22,058 bases of DNA, from the NCBI GenBank assembly GCA_046760105.1, contig JBHIDJ010000045.1, positions 1 to 22,058 on the forward strand, in the 5' to 3' direction. This document shows positions 7,054-15,045 of the stretch, one piece after another (positions within the stretch are counted from its first letter, which is position 1; every line of letters starts with the position of its first letter). Source of the DNA: JBHIDJ01 sp046760105. Its GTDB lineage: Bacteria > Pseudomonadota > Gammaproteobacteria > Acidiferrobacterales > SPGG2. The translations under genes and the position numbers were made by a program. The notes under the pieces are model-generated. The model made no database searches. It was not told the DNA's origin and saw only the letters and a program-made list of their open reading frames with translations.

Positions 7054-8256
7054 TCAATGTATGACGTTGAGCGCTTGACCAACGCGGCCAAATGCAGCGA
7101 GCGCGCTGTCGAGGTGACTACGTTCGTGCGCTGCTGACATCTGCACGCGGATACGCGCGCGGCCTTTTGGTACCACCGGGAAGGAAAAACCGATGACGTA
7201 TATGCCTTCGTCCAACAGCCGATCTGCCATGTTTTGCGCAAGCGTGGCCTCGCCAAGCATCACTGGAATGATCGGGTGTTCGCCGGGCACCAGGGTGAAA
7301 CCGAGCTTTTCGAGTTCCGCGCGGAAGTAGCGACCGTTGTCGTTTAGCCGGTTGCGCAGTGCATCGCTCTCCTCAAGCAGATCGAGCGCCTTAAGCGAAG
7401 TGGCGGCTATCACCGGTGCCAGCGTATTGGAGAATAGATAGGGCCGCGAGCGCTGGCGAAGCCACTCGATGATTTCCTTGCGCCCGGAGGTATAACCGCC
7501 GGAGGCGCCACCCAAGGCCTTGCCCAGAGTGCCGGTCAGGATATCGATTCTTTCCTGAACGCCCCAGTGCTCCGGCGTGCCACGACCGTGCGGGCCGAGA
7601 ACGCCGACGGCGTGTGAATCGTCGACCATGACCATCGCGTGGTAGCGCTCGGCAAGCTCGCAGATCGTGGGTAGGTCGGCGATTATGCCGTCCATGGAAA
7701 ATACACCGTCGCTGGCAATCAGCCGAAAGCGACAGTCTTGCGCTTCCTTAAGGTGTGTCTCGAGCTCGGCCATGTCGTTATTGGCGTAACGCAGCCGGCG
7801 TGCCTTGCAAAGCCGAATTCCATCGATGATGCTGGCATGGTTAAGCGCATCACTAATGACGGCGTCACGCTCGTCGAGCAGAGTTTCGAACAGGCCGGCG
7901 TTAGCGTCGAAGCATGAGGAATAGAGAATAGTGTCTTCTGTTCTGAGGAAGCTGCTCAGCCGTGCCTCGAGTTCCTTGTGCGCTTCCTGCGTACCACAGA
8001 TGAAGCGCACCGACGACATGCCATAGCCATAGCGGTCGAGCGCCTCTTTCGCGGCCTTGATAAGCGCCGGGTGGTTCGCGAGTCCGAGATAGTTGTTGGC
8101 GCAGAAGTTTAGAACCTCTCGTTCTTCCTGCGGCGTCCCGTTTACCTTGATAGTGGCGTACTGTGGCGAGGTGATCACACGCTCCTGCTTGTAGAGGCCG
8201 GCACTGCGCAGTGCATCGGTCTCCTTATGCAGATGATCTAGAAAGGCTGTGTCCAT
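7054..8256 (-). CDS. kbl: Glycine C-acetyltransferase (2-amino-3-ketobutyrate CoA ligase)
   Basis: This is a 400-residue PLP enzyme of the alpha-oxoamine synthase family, close in length to E. coli Kbl (398). It cleaves 2-amino-3-ketobutyrate with CoA into glycine and acetyl-CoA. The PLP lysine is Lys246 in TGTLGKALGG, the cofactor aspartate lies in VMVDDSHAVG (about 212-215), and FCANNYLGLANHP (51-63) is the family N-terminal signature. The ATG at 8256 is chosen because GGAG lies 9 to 12 bases upstream and the family normally begins a few residues before FLDHL; eight more upstream codons are open. It is the first gene of kbl-tdh-mttB. A 19-base palindrome and a hairpin lie just upstream. Confidence 0.96.
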   Translation of the reverse strand: MDTAFLDHLHKETDALRSAGLYKQERVITSPQYATIKVNGTPQEEREVLNFCANNYLGLANHPALIKAAKEALDRYGYGMSSVRFICGTQEAHKELEARLSSFLRTEDTILYSSCFDANAGLFETLLDERDAVISDALNHASIIDGIRLCKARRLRYANNDMAELETHLKEAQDCRFRLIASDGVFSMDGIIADLPTICELAERYHAMVMVDDSHAVGVLGPHGRGTPEHWGVQERIDILTGTLGKALGGASGGYTSGRKEIIEWLRQRSRPYLFSNTLAPVIAATSLKALDLLEESDALRNRLNDNGRYFRAELEKLGFTLVPGEHPIIPVMLGEATLAQNMADRLLDEGIYVIGFSFPVVPKGRARIRVQMSAAHERSHLDSALAAFGRVGQALNVIH

Positions 8257-8290
8257 AGGCACGCTCCGGTCACGAGGCAACGCAGAAAAT

Positions 8291-8321
8291 AGCTGGCTTT
8301 GTATACCGAAACCAGCTTTTT
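8291..8321. terminator. Hairpin with flanking T-runs between kbl and the small upstream ORF
   Basis: AGCTGG (8291-8296) pairs with CCAGCT (8312-8317) around a 15-base loop, and the loop allows a few further pairs after one mismatch. Five T residues end at 8321 on the plus strand, and the minus strand continues as ATTTTCT past 8291, so the element could terminate in either direction. On the minus strand it could end transcription of the small ORF at 8404-8610, or act as a leader hairpin ahead of kbl. Confidence 0.45.
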
Positions 8322-8334
8322 GTACATCAAAAAG
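8316..8334. promoter_or_regulatory. 19-bp palindrome upstream of kbl, candidate operator
   Basis: CTTTTTGTACATCAAAAAG has perfect 7-base arms around a 5-base centre. It lies 60 bases upstream of the kbl start. On the minus strand it contains TTGATG, which together with a downstream TATACA could form a weak promoter with an over-long 19-base spacer. A regulator bound here would block that promoter. The neighbouring XRE protein is the obvious candidate, though this site does not share a clear sequence with the palindrome in front of the XRE gene. Confidence 0.4.
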
Positions 8335-8403
8335 ATTTGGCCGACACGCCGCAGGTTCGGTACGCCGCCCACATCGGCGGGAAGACCGCTTAGCCTGGTA
8401 GGG

Positions 8404-8610
8404 CTACAATCCCGGCGATACGACGGTCAAGAGACTGGAAAAGCATTTTGCAATCGGGATGTAGTCCGAGTTCGGCAGCGAGAAGAAGCGCTGGAAGTCG
8501 TGCGTTGTCAGGATGCCGGCAATATAGTAGTCAAGAATCATCTCGCTCACGGGATGCAAGCGGTCCGGAAATTCGCAGAGGGACTGCGCGATTTCGGTGT
8601 TCATCAACAT
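8404..8610 (-). CDS. Small hypothetical protein, 68 residues
   Basis: I do not recognise this protein. It begins MLMNTEIAQSLCEFPDRLHP, has a hydrophobic, aromatic-rich middle (MILDYYIAGILTTHDF), and ends SSLLTVVSPGL. Evidence that it is a gene is compositional: counting its codons by hand, about three quarters end in G or C while first positions are near half, matching the strongly biased neighbours. The plus-strand frame over the same bases has no such logic. Two ATG codons (8610 and 8604) are possible starts, with only a weak AGGA upstream. It could be a true small gene, or the surviving part of a longer one. It lies on the same strand as kbl, with a hairpin between them. Confidence 0.45.
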   Translation of the reverse strand: MLMNTEIAQSLCEFPDRLHPVSEMILDYYIAGILTTHDFQRFFSLPNSDYIPIAKCFSSLLTVVSPGL

Positions 8611-8643
8611 AGCCTGACTAATCCTGAACGATTGACCTTATAA

Positions 8644-8904
8644 CGACATCGTAGCAAAGATTACCGGTGTGGCTGAAGGGTCGGACGTATCAATGCACCA
8701 TACCCAAGCACAAGTGAACGAGTCATCGAAAGCTACCGAAAACACCCCGTTATGGAGGTGTGTTTGCGCAATTTCCCCCGGTTGAAGTACTCCAGAGGAT
8801 GGTTTATGGTGCGTTCATACAATAATGAAACCCTCCCATTTCGCCTACTTTTTTTAAGGTAAAGGGGAAAACCCCCTCAAACACACGCTACGGAGGAAGT
8901 CGCA
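8644..8904 (+). promoter_or_regulatory. Promoter and leader of the peptide-type ABC transporter operon
   Basis: No gene is seen in these 261 bases. TTGAAG (8782-8787) and TATGGT (8805-8810), 17 bases apart, form a reasonable sigma-70-type promoter. Upstream, ACACC (8742-8746) and GGTGT (8757-8761) form a short inverted repeat that could be an activator or repressor site. The leader contains a T-run and then GGGGAAAACCCC, a small hairpin before the ribosome site. GGAGGA stands 7 bases before the ATG at 8905, an excellent site consistent with abundant binding protein. Confidence 0.4.
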
Positions 8905-10578
8905 ATGACTAAGAGACATGAGGATGATTTTCATCCCGCCATTCCCAAACTGATTGAAGACCTAGAGCAACACAAGATTAGTCGTCGTGAGTTCTTGCGC
9001 TTTGCGACGCTGCTTGGCGTGTCAGCCGCCACCGCCTACGGCCTGGCCGGACTGACCGCGCCCCGCAAGGCCATGGGCGCGATGGCCAAGGGCGGTACCG
9101 TGCGCGTCTCCATGCGCGTGATGGAGATCAAGCATCCGCACACCTGGCAATGGATATTTGATGCCAACGTGGGCCGCCAGGTTGTCGAGTATCTCACCAA
9201 GACCGGCCATGACAACGTTACCCGGCCGTCCCTGCTCGAGAAGTGGGAGGCCAGCGACGATCTCAAGACCTGGCACCTACATGTGCGCAAGGGCATTAAG
9301 TGGCATAGCGGCCGGCCTTTCGTGGCGGACGACGTGATCTGGAATTTCAAACATGTCCTCGACGCGGCAACGGGATCATCTGTACTCGGCCTCATGAAGG
9401 GCTACATGCTCGAGGAATACGATACCGGCAAGAAAGACGACAAGGGCAACCCCAAGATGTCCACGCGGTTGTGGGACTCCAATGCGATCGAGAAGGTCAA
9501 TGACCGTACGGTGCGCCTCAACCTGAAAGAAGCGCAGGTAGCGGTACCGGAACATCTGTTCCACTATCCGTTCCCCATGCTCGATCCTGAGGAAAACGGT
9601 GAGTTCAAGGTGGGATCGAACGGCACCGGTGCGTTTGACCTGGTCGAGCATCAGATCGGCGTCAAATCGGTGCTTAAGGCGCGGAAGGATTACTGGGGCG
9701 ACGGCCCAAACATTGACACGCTCGAGTACCTGGATCTGGGCGACGATCCGTCGGCGCCGTTGGCGGCCCTGTCTTCCGGTCAGGTGCATGGTATCTTTGC
9801 AGGCGACGTCAGCCAGCTCGAGGTCTACCGCAATATTCCGGACGTGGTGATTTATGAAGCCAAGACGGCACAGACGGCGGTGGCGCGGGTGCACGTCGAC
9901 CTGGATCCGTTCAAGGACGCGCGCGTGAGAAAGGCGCTACGCCTGGCGGTCGACACCAAGAAATGTTTGGAAGTGGCCCATCGCGGTCTGGGTGCCCCTG
10001 GCGAGCATCACCATGTCTGCCCGGTGCACCCCGACTACGCGGAGCTGCCGTTTATGAAGCGCGATGTCGCCGCGGCGAAGAAGCTGCTGAAAGAAGCGGG
10101 TCATCCGAATGGTATCAGCATAGAGATCGCGGCTCAGAAGGAGCCCGCGTGGGAGCTCAACGCGGTTCAGTTTATGACCGAGCAATGGAAGGAGGCGGGC
10201 ATTAAGGTCAAGATCAACGTGATGCCGTCGGCCCAGTATTGGGACAACTGGACTAAGGTGCCATTTGGTTTTACCCGCTGGACGCACCGGCCGTTAGGTT
10301 TCATGGTGTTGGCGCTTGCCTACCGGAGCGGTGTGCCGTGGAACGAATCCCATTACGCCAATCCGGAGCTCGATAAGCTTCTTACCAAGGCGGAAGGCAC
10401 GCTGGACATAGACGAGCGTCGCAAGATCATCGGTGAGCTTCAAAAGATCATGCAGGAGGATGGTCCCATCACGCAGCCGATCTGGCGTTCGGTCTATGCC
10501 GCCTACCACAAGAAGGTGAAGGGCTTCAAGATGCATCCGACCTCCTACATCTTTGCAGAGGATTTTGCTGTCGGATAA
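8905..10578 (+). CDS. Peptide/nickel-family (SBP_bac_5) ABC transporter substrate-binding protein, Tat signal
   Basis: This 557-residue protein is a family-5 extracellular solute-binding protein. Its N-terminus has a hydrophilic extension of about 24 residues, then SRREFLRFATLLG with the twin arginines at 27-28 and a hydrophobic stretch to about 50. This predicts Tat export of a folded protein to the periplasm. The mature part shows family landmarks such as WHLHVRKGIKWHSGRPFVADDV and VRKALRLAVDTKK, together with tryptophan- and proline-rich C-terminal segments. The family binds peptides, opines, nickel chelates, sugars or other solutes, so the ligand cannot be assigned. It is the first gene of the operon and is followed by 134 bases holding three hairpins before the permease gene. 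Confidence 0.93.
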   Translation: MTKRHEDDFHPAIPKLIEDLEQHKISRREFLRFATLLGVSAATAYGLAGLTAPRKAMGAMAKGGTVRVSMRVMEIKHPHTWQWIFDANVGRQVVEYLTKTGHDNVTRPSLLEKWEASDDLKTWHLHVRKGIKWHSGRPFVADDVIWNFKHVLDAATGSSVLGLMKGYMLEEYDTGKKDDKGNPKMSTRLWDSNAIEKVNDRTVRLNLKEAQVAVPEHLFHYPFPMLDPEENGEFKVGSNGTGAFDLVEHQIGVKSVLKARKDYWGDGPNIDTLEYLDLGDDPSAPLAALSSGQVHGIFAGDVSQLEVYRNIPDVVIYEAKTAQTAVARVHVDLDPFKDARVRKALRLAVDTKKCLEVAHRGLGAPGEHHHVCPVHPDYAELPFMKRDVAAAKKLLKEAGHPNGISIEIAAQKEPAWELNAVQFMTEQWKEAGIKVKINVMPSAQYWDNWTKVPFGFTRWTHRPLGFMVLALAYRSGVPWNESHYANPELDKLLTKAEGTLDIDERRKIIGELQKIMQEDGPITQPIWRSVYAAYHKKVKGFKMHPTSYIFAEDFAVG

Positions 10579-10586
10579 CAAACTAG

Positions 10587-10669
10587 GCTCCCTCGCGGAG
10601 CATAAACAACAGCATTTTGCCCGCTTCGGGCACGTTGATGATGGGGCCGAAGCGCCCCATCATCGATTT
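10587..10669 (+). terminator. Three tandem hairpins between the binding-protein and permease genes
   Basis: Three stem-loops stand in a row. GCTCC/GGAGC is at 10587-10591 and 10597-10601. GCCCG/CGGGC is at 10619-10623 and 10627-10631. A perfect 11-base stem is at 10637-10647 and 10654-10664 with a 6-base loop, extendable by wobble pairs and followed by a T-rich stretch. The third is strong enough to slow or stop transcription, or to shield the upstream mRNA from 3' exonucleases. Either effect would yield more binding protein than permease, as known for maltose-type operons. Read-through is needed because no strong promoter is evident before the permease gene. Confidence 0.65.
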
Positions 10670-10712
10670 CTTTCAACTTGTCCTTGGGGGTTCGTCAGGG
10701 GGCGCTAAACCA

Positions 10713-11645
10713 ATGCTAATCTTCATCGCGAAGCGCATCGGCTTCATGCTCCTGACCATGTTCGTCGTGTCGCTACTGCTTTTCCTGCTTCTGGAAATCT
10801 CACCGGGCAACGTGGCGACCAAGGTACTGGGCCCGTATTCGTCGGAAGAGCAGCGCCAGATCTGGCTCGAGCAACACGGCTATCTGGATCCGCTGTATGT
10901 GCGATATGGCAAGTGGGTAGGCAACTTCGCTATCGGTGACTTCGGCGAGTCCATACGCTTCAAGACCCCGGTGGCAGACGTGCTTTGGCCGCGGCTGTGG
11001 AACACGGCCATTCTGGGGTTCTGGACATTTGCGGTGATGATCCCTCTGTCCCTGACACTGGGCATCCTTTCCGGCATGCGCGAGGCCTCCAAGCTCGACC
11101 GAACCATTTCCGTAACGAGCATTATCACCACGTCCGTACCCGAGTTTGCGAGTGCCGTGTTCCTGTCGGCGCTGTTCGTCTTCAGCCTGAAACTGCTACC
11201 GGGGACGAGCAGCATGGCAGATGGGTTCAATGTCAGGGAGCTGATCCTGCCGGTGATGGTGCTGGTGCTTTACGACTTTGGCTATGTGGCACGCATGACA
11301 CGCGCATCGATGGCCGAAGTTATGACCACCCACTACGTCCGCACCGCGGTCCTCAAAGGCCTGCCCTACCGACGAGTGATCCTGAAGCATGCGCTTCGCA
11401 ACGCGCTCATCGCGCCGTTTACGGTCATCATGTTACAGATCAACTGGCTGCTCTCGGGCGTCATCGTGGTCGAGTTCTTTTTCGCTTATAAGGGCTTTGG
11501 CGCGCTGTTACTGGAGGCCTCGCTCAATCAGGACATCTTCCTGATCGAGGCGTGCGCCATGGTCGCGGTGTTCGTGGCGGTGGGGACCCAGACGATTGCC
11601 GACATCGGCTATACCTATCTCAACCCACGCATCCGGTTTGCCTGA
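10713..11645 (+). CDS. Peptide-type ABC transporter permease, DppB-like
   Basis: This 310-residue inner-membrane protein is of the DppB/OppB type. It starts MLIFIAKRIGFMLLTMFVVS, the usual cytoplasmic tail plus first membrane helix. A periplasmic loop follows with the YVRYGKWVGNFAIGDFGES pattern typical of the family. About six membrane segments follow, and the EAA cytoplasmic loop, which docks on the ATPase, is at VRTAVLKGLPYRRVILKHALRNA-type sequence near 220-245. The frame is open upstream to a TTG at 10617, but that stretch overlaps the hairpins and lacks family resemblance. The ATG at 10713 is preceded by AGGGGG at a rather long spacing. It pairs with the following permease, 11 bases downstream. 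Confidence 0.93.
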   Translation: MLIFIAKRIGFMLLTMFVVSLLLFLLLEISPGNVATKVLGPYSSEEQRQIWLEQHGYLDPLYVRYGKWVGNFAIGDFGESIRFKTPVADVLWPRLWNTAILGFWTFAVMIPLSLTLGILSGMREASKLDRTISVTSIITTSVPEFASAVFLSALFVFSLKLLPGTSSMADGFNVRELILPVMVLVLYDFGYVARMTRASMAEVMTTHYVRTAVLKGLPYRRVILKHALRNALIAPFTVIMLQINWLLSGVIVVEFFFAYKGFGALLLEASLNQDIFLIEACAMVAVFVAVGTQTIADIGYTYLNPRIRFA

Positions 11646-11656
11646 GGCGACCCACG

Positions 11657-12553
11657 ATGGCGAATACAACTGCTACCACTGCGCTACCGGCTCCGACCGT
11701 GGGTGCGGCGCTCATGCGCGCCATCAAATCGTTTGCGCTGTTGCGCGAAAGCTGGGTCGGTATGATCGGCGCCGGCCTCGTTGGCTTCTGGATTCTGGTC
11801 GCTATCTTTGCGCCGCTACTTGCGCCGTTTGATCCGCTCGCATCATTGCAGCCGCTCGCCAGGCCGGGTACCGAATTCGCCAAGGGCGGGACCTTCTGGC
11901 TGGGGACTGACCTGCTCGGCAGGGACATCCTCTCGCGTATCATCGTGGGCTCGCGTACGGTCCTGTGGTACGCGCCGCTGGCGACCTTGAGCGCATACTC
12001 GGTGGGTATTGTCATGGGCCTCGCCGCTGGCTACAAACGCGGATGGGTCGATGATGTGCTGTCGCGGATCAGCGATATCATTCTCTCGTTCCCCGTGCTC
12101 GTGCTTTACATCATCATCATTGCAACTATCGGGGCGTCGGGAACGAACATCATTATCGCCATCACCTTTGCCAGCGCCCCAGGGATCATGCGTATCGTAC
12201 GCGGTCTCGTGCTCGACCTGCGCAACCGTGACTACGTGGCCGCGGCGCAGACGCGCGGCGAGTCGACATGGCGCATCATGCTGGTGGAAATCCTGCCGAA
12301 CGCGCGCGGACCACTGATCGTCGATGCCTGTCTTCGCATGGGATACGTGATTATTACCATCGGCGTACTCGGCTTCCTCGGGCTTGGCCTGCCGCCGCCG
12401 GATCCGGATTGGGGGGGCATGGTCAATGAGAACCGTCAGATGGCGATGGTCTTCCCCCATATGACGCTGTTCCCGTGTTTCGCCATATCTTCGCTAATTC
12501 TCGGATTTAACCTGTTGGCTGACGGGCTGCGCGAGATTTCGATGCGGGATTGA
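11657..12553 (+). CDS. Peptide-type ABC transporter permease, DppC-like
   Basis: This 298-residue inner-membrane protein is of the DppC/OppC type. The N-terminal cytoplasmic region leads into a first helix (GMIGAGLVGFWILVAIFAPL). The hallmark HFWLGTDLLGRD-type motif is present as FWLGTDLLGRDILSRI at about 80-95, and the EAA loop is around RDYVAAAQTRGESTWRI. It forms the membrane channel with the preceding DppB-like protein. The ATG at 11657 is preceded by GAGGCG 7 bases away. The frame is open further upstream, but that part overlaps the previous gene and is not family-like. Confidence 0.93.
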   Translation: MANTTATTALPAPTVGAALMRAIKSFALLRESWVGMIGAGLVGFWILVAIFAPLLAPFDPLASLQPLARPGTEFAKGGTFWLGTDLLGRDILSRIIVGSRTVLWYAPLATLSAYSVGIVMGLAAGYKRGWVDDVLSRISDIILSFPVLVLYIIIIATIGASGTNIIIAITFASAPGIMRIVRGLVLDLRNRDYVAAAQTRGESTWRIMLVEILPNARGPLIVDACLRMGYVIITIGVLGFLGLGLPPPDPDWGGMVNENRQMAMVFPHMTLFPCFAISSLILGFNLLADGLREISMRD

Positions 12554-12655
12554 TCGAAAGGCGTTAGGGAAAAGTTCGAAATGACAGGCTGGATCCGTGG
12601 CTAGTCAGCAAACATGAACAGACATCGACAGGAATAGCTCGCAGAGGTGGCCTCC

Positions 12656-14788
12656 ATGCAATTCGACGACAAAGCACCCGTTCTTGAGATCAAGGATCTT
12701 AACCTCTCATACTGGACGCGTGCAGGGGAGATCCCCGCCGTAATCGACTTCTCGCTCACGGTCAACAGAGGCGAGAGCATCGGACTCGTGGGCGAATCGG
12801 GGTGCGGCAAATCCACCGTCGCCATGGCGATCATGCAGTACATGGGTACGAACGGTAGCATCAAGAGCGGTAGCATCAAGTTCAAGGGTGTAGAGCTAAA
12901 CGAGCTTAGCGAAGAGGGGTTGCGCCGGCTGCGGGGCAAGGAGATCTCTATGATCTACCAGGAGCCGTTTGCGGCCTTGAACCCCAGTCTCACCATCGGT
13001 TCCCAGCTAAAAGAAGTGCCCATAACCCATGAAGGCATAACGGAAGCCGAGGCGCACGAGCGTGCTGTCCAGGTGCTCAGCGATGTGCGCCTGCCGGACC
13101 CCGAGCGGGTCCTCGCCGCCTATCCCCACCAGCTTTCCGGCGGTCAGCAACAGCGGGTGGTCATCGCCATGGCGCTGCTATCGAATCCGTCGCTGCTGCT
13201 CCTGGACGAACCGACCACGGCTCTGGACGTTACGGTGGAGGCGGGTATCGTCAAGTTGATCTCAGATATCAGCAGGAAGTACGGTACCTCGCAGATCTAT
13301 ATCTCGCACAATCTGGGGTTAATCCTGGAAGTCTGCGATCGTGTGTTCGTGATGTACTCGGGTGAGGTGGTCGAGGAAGGCACCATTAACTCGCTCTTTA
13401 CCTGGCCCAAGCACCCCTACACCCATGGGCTGTTCGGTTGCATCCCGCTACCGACGGCGGACAAGAACGCGGCGCCGTTGAGGCCGATTCCGGGTCAGCT
13501 GCCGTTGCCCCACGAGCGTCCCACCGGCTGCAACTTCGGCCCACGCTGCGACTACTTCCAGACAGGCAGATGCGACGCCAAAGACATCATACTGGAACCG
13601 GTGACCGGTAGCGCGGCTACCGATCACCGCGCGCGCTGCGTCCGCTGGCAGGAGATCGACTACGGGATGAAAGTGGCCCATGGCGAACAAAAGCCGCCGC
13701 TGGAGATCGGTGAGAAAGTGCTCGAAGTGGACCACATGCAAAAGTACTATGAGGTGCACGACCGCTCCATCATGGCGCTGATCAAGGGCCAGAGCGTGAA
13801 ATTGGTCAAGGCCAACGAAACCTTGGACTTCGATGCGCGTCGGGGCGAGACGGTGGCCATCGTCGGCGAGTCCGGCTGCGGTAAGTCGACCTTCGCCAAG
13901 GTGCTGATGGGCCTTGAATGCTGCACCGACGGTGAGGTGCGCCTCGAGGGCACGAACATTGCCGAGGTCCCGGTGCGCGACCGTTCGCCACAGCAGATCG
14001 GTTCCCTGCAGATGGTGTTCCAGAATCCAAGTGACACGCTGAACCCTAGTCACACCGTCGGCGGCCAGATCGGCCGCGTGATCAGGAAGTTCGGGGTAGA
14101 GGCGGACAAAACAAAGATCCGCGAGCGTGTGTTCCAACTACTGGACATCGTCAAACTGCCGCGCGACTTCTATTTTCGTAGACCGCGCCAGCTCTCCGGT
14201 GGACAGAAACAGCGGGTCGGCATCGCCCGCGCGTTTGCCGGCAATCCCTCAATGGTTATCGCGGATGAGCCGGTGTCCGCACTGGATGTGTCGGTGGCGG
14301 CGGCCGTTACCGAGCTTCTGATGGACATCCAGCGTGAGCATAAGACCACGTTGCTATTCATCAGCCACGACCTGAGCGTGGTCCGGTATCTCTCGGATCG
14401 CGTCGTGGTCATGTATCTGGGGCAGATTATGGAGCGCGGCACGACGGACGAGATCTTCGCACCCCCGTATCACCCCTATACGGAAGCGCTGCTCTCGGCG
14501 GTGCCGATTGCCGATCCAGAGGTCACCAAGCGCGAGATCGTGCTCGAAGGCAATCTGCCGAGTGTGATGAACCCGCCCAAGGGCTGCCCCTTCTCCACCC
14601 GTTGTCCGCGCAAGGTCGGCAAGATCTGCGACGACGAACGGCCGCCGGTGCAAATGGCGTCCGAGGGTCACGCCATTGCCTGCCACATTCCACTGGCGGA
14701 TTTGCGTGAGATCGAGCCGGTGATCAGCGTGCCACAGGAAGACGAGCGGATCCACGTCAAGCAAGTAGCCGGTGCCGGTGCAGATTGA
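12656..14788 (+). CDS. Peptide-type ABC transporter, two ATPase domains fused in one chain (DppD-DppF-like)
   Basis: The 710-residue protein contains two complete ATP-binding domains. Domain 1 has Walker A GESGCGKST (46-54), signature LSGGQQQR (160-167) and Walker B LLLLDEP (180-186). Domain 2 has Walker A at 404-412, LSGGQKQR (513-520) and IADEP (535-539). Its switch histidine is in ISHDLS, whereas domain 1 has ISHNLG. After each domain is an oligopeptide-transporter C-terminal region with four cysteines: 292, 298, 306, 328 and 644, 650, 658, 676. In some Dpp/Opp ATPases such cysteines hold a 4Fe-4S cluster. In E. coli these two subunits are separate genes. The ATG at 12656 is preferred over an in-frame GTG at 12647 because AGAGG lies about 8 bases before it. 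It is the last gene of the importer operon. Confidence 0.94.
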   Translation: MQFDDKAPVLEIKDLNLSYWTRAGEIPAVIDFSLTVNRGESIGLVGESGCGKSTVAMAIMQYMGTNGSIKSGSIKFKGVELNELSEEGLRRLRGKEISMIYQEPFAALNPSLTIGSQLKEVPITHEGITEAEAHERAVQVLSDVRLPDPERVLAAYPHQLSGGQQQRVVIAMALLSNPSLLLLDEPTTALDVTVEAGIVKLISDISRKYGTSQIYISHNLGLILEVCDRVFVMYSGEVVEEGTINSLFTWPKHPYTHGLFGCIPLPTADKNAAPLRPIPGQLPLPHERPTGCNFGPRCDYFQTGRCDAKDIILEPVTGSAATDHRARCVRWQEIDYGMKVAHGEQKPPLEIGEKVLEVDHMQKYYEVHDRSIMALIKGQSVKLVKANETLDFDARRGETVAIVGESGCGKSTFAKVLMGLECCTDGEVRLEGTNIAEVPVRDRSPQQIGSLQMVFQNPSDTLNPSHTVGGQIGRVIRKFGVEADKTKIRERVFQLLDIVKLPRDFYFRRPRQLSGGQKQRVGIARAFAGNPSMVIADEPVSALDVSVAAAVTELLMDIQREHKTTLLFISHDLSVVRYLSDRVVVMYLGQIMERGTTDEIFAPPYHPYTEALLSAVPIADPEVTKREIVLEGNLPSVMNPPKGCPFSTRCPRKVGKICDDERPPVQMASEGHAIACHIPLADLREIEPVISVPQEDERIHVKQVAGAGAD

Positions 14789-14856
14789 TGGGAGCTGTGA
14801 ATCGTAAACGTGATCTGTGAGTCCGGCGAAATACTCACGCCGTGAACAACGTTACT

Positions 14857-14912
14857 GATCGCGATTGACGAGCTCGCAGAAGCAGCTTGGTGGCTGCCTC
14901 CCGCGATCTTTT
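14857..14912 (+). terminator. Candidate terminator after the ABC transporter operon
   Basis: GATCGCG (14857-14863) pairs with CGCGATC (14902-14908), immediately followed by four T residues. Inside the large loop, GCAGC (14882-14886) pairs with GCTGC (14893-14897), giving a two-tiered structure. The position, 69 bases after the ATPase stop, suits an operon end. The rest of the 257-base gap to the next gene holds a small palindrome TCACGCCGTGA (14835-14845) and no recognisable gene. Confidence 0.5.
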
Positions 14913-15045
14913 GCCTTCGTGATCCTGTCGCAAACCATTGCGTTAGTTCGGGTAAAGTGGGGAGTGGTCTCGTCACGCGGGGCACTACGTGCAAGCAATT
15001 TCCGTCGGGCAAAGACACGGCACGACGACAATAAGGAGCAGATCA

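Noticed and set aside
8257..8403. Glycine riboswitch ahead of kbl
   Set aside because: The leader was inspected because the product is glycine, but no tandem aptamer-like conserved core was recognisable and the distance is too short for two aptamers.
8299..8643. Plus-strand open frame of 114 codons upstream of the ABC operon
   Set aside because: It overlaps a hairpin and the minus-strand small ORF, which has the better codon-position bias.
11843..12460. Minus-strand open frame of 205 codons over the DppC-like permease
   Set aside because: It is antisense to conserved permease motifs and its protein is rich in His, Asp and Arg, without family features.
13448..14137. Long minus-strand open frame of 229 codons inside the fused ATPase
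   Set aside because: It lies entirely over clear ATPase motifs on the plus strand and its protein is His/Leu/Arg-biased, typical of an antisense shadow in GC-rich DNA.
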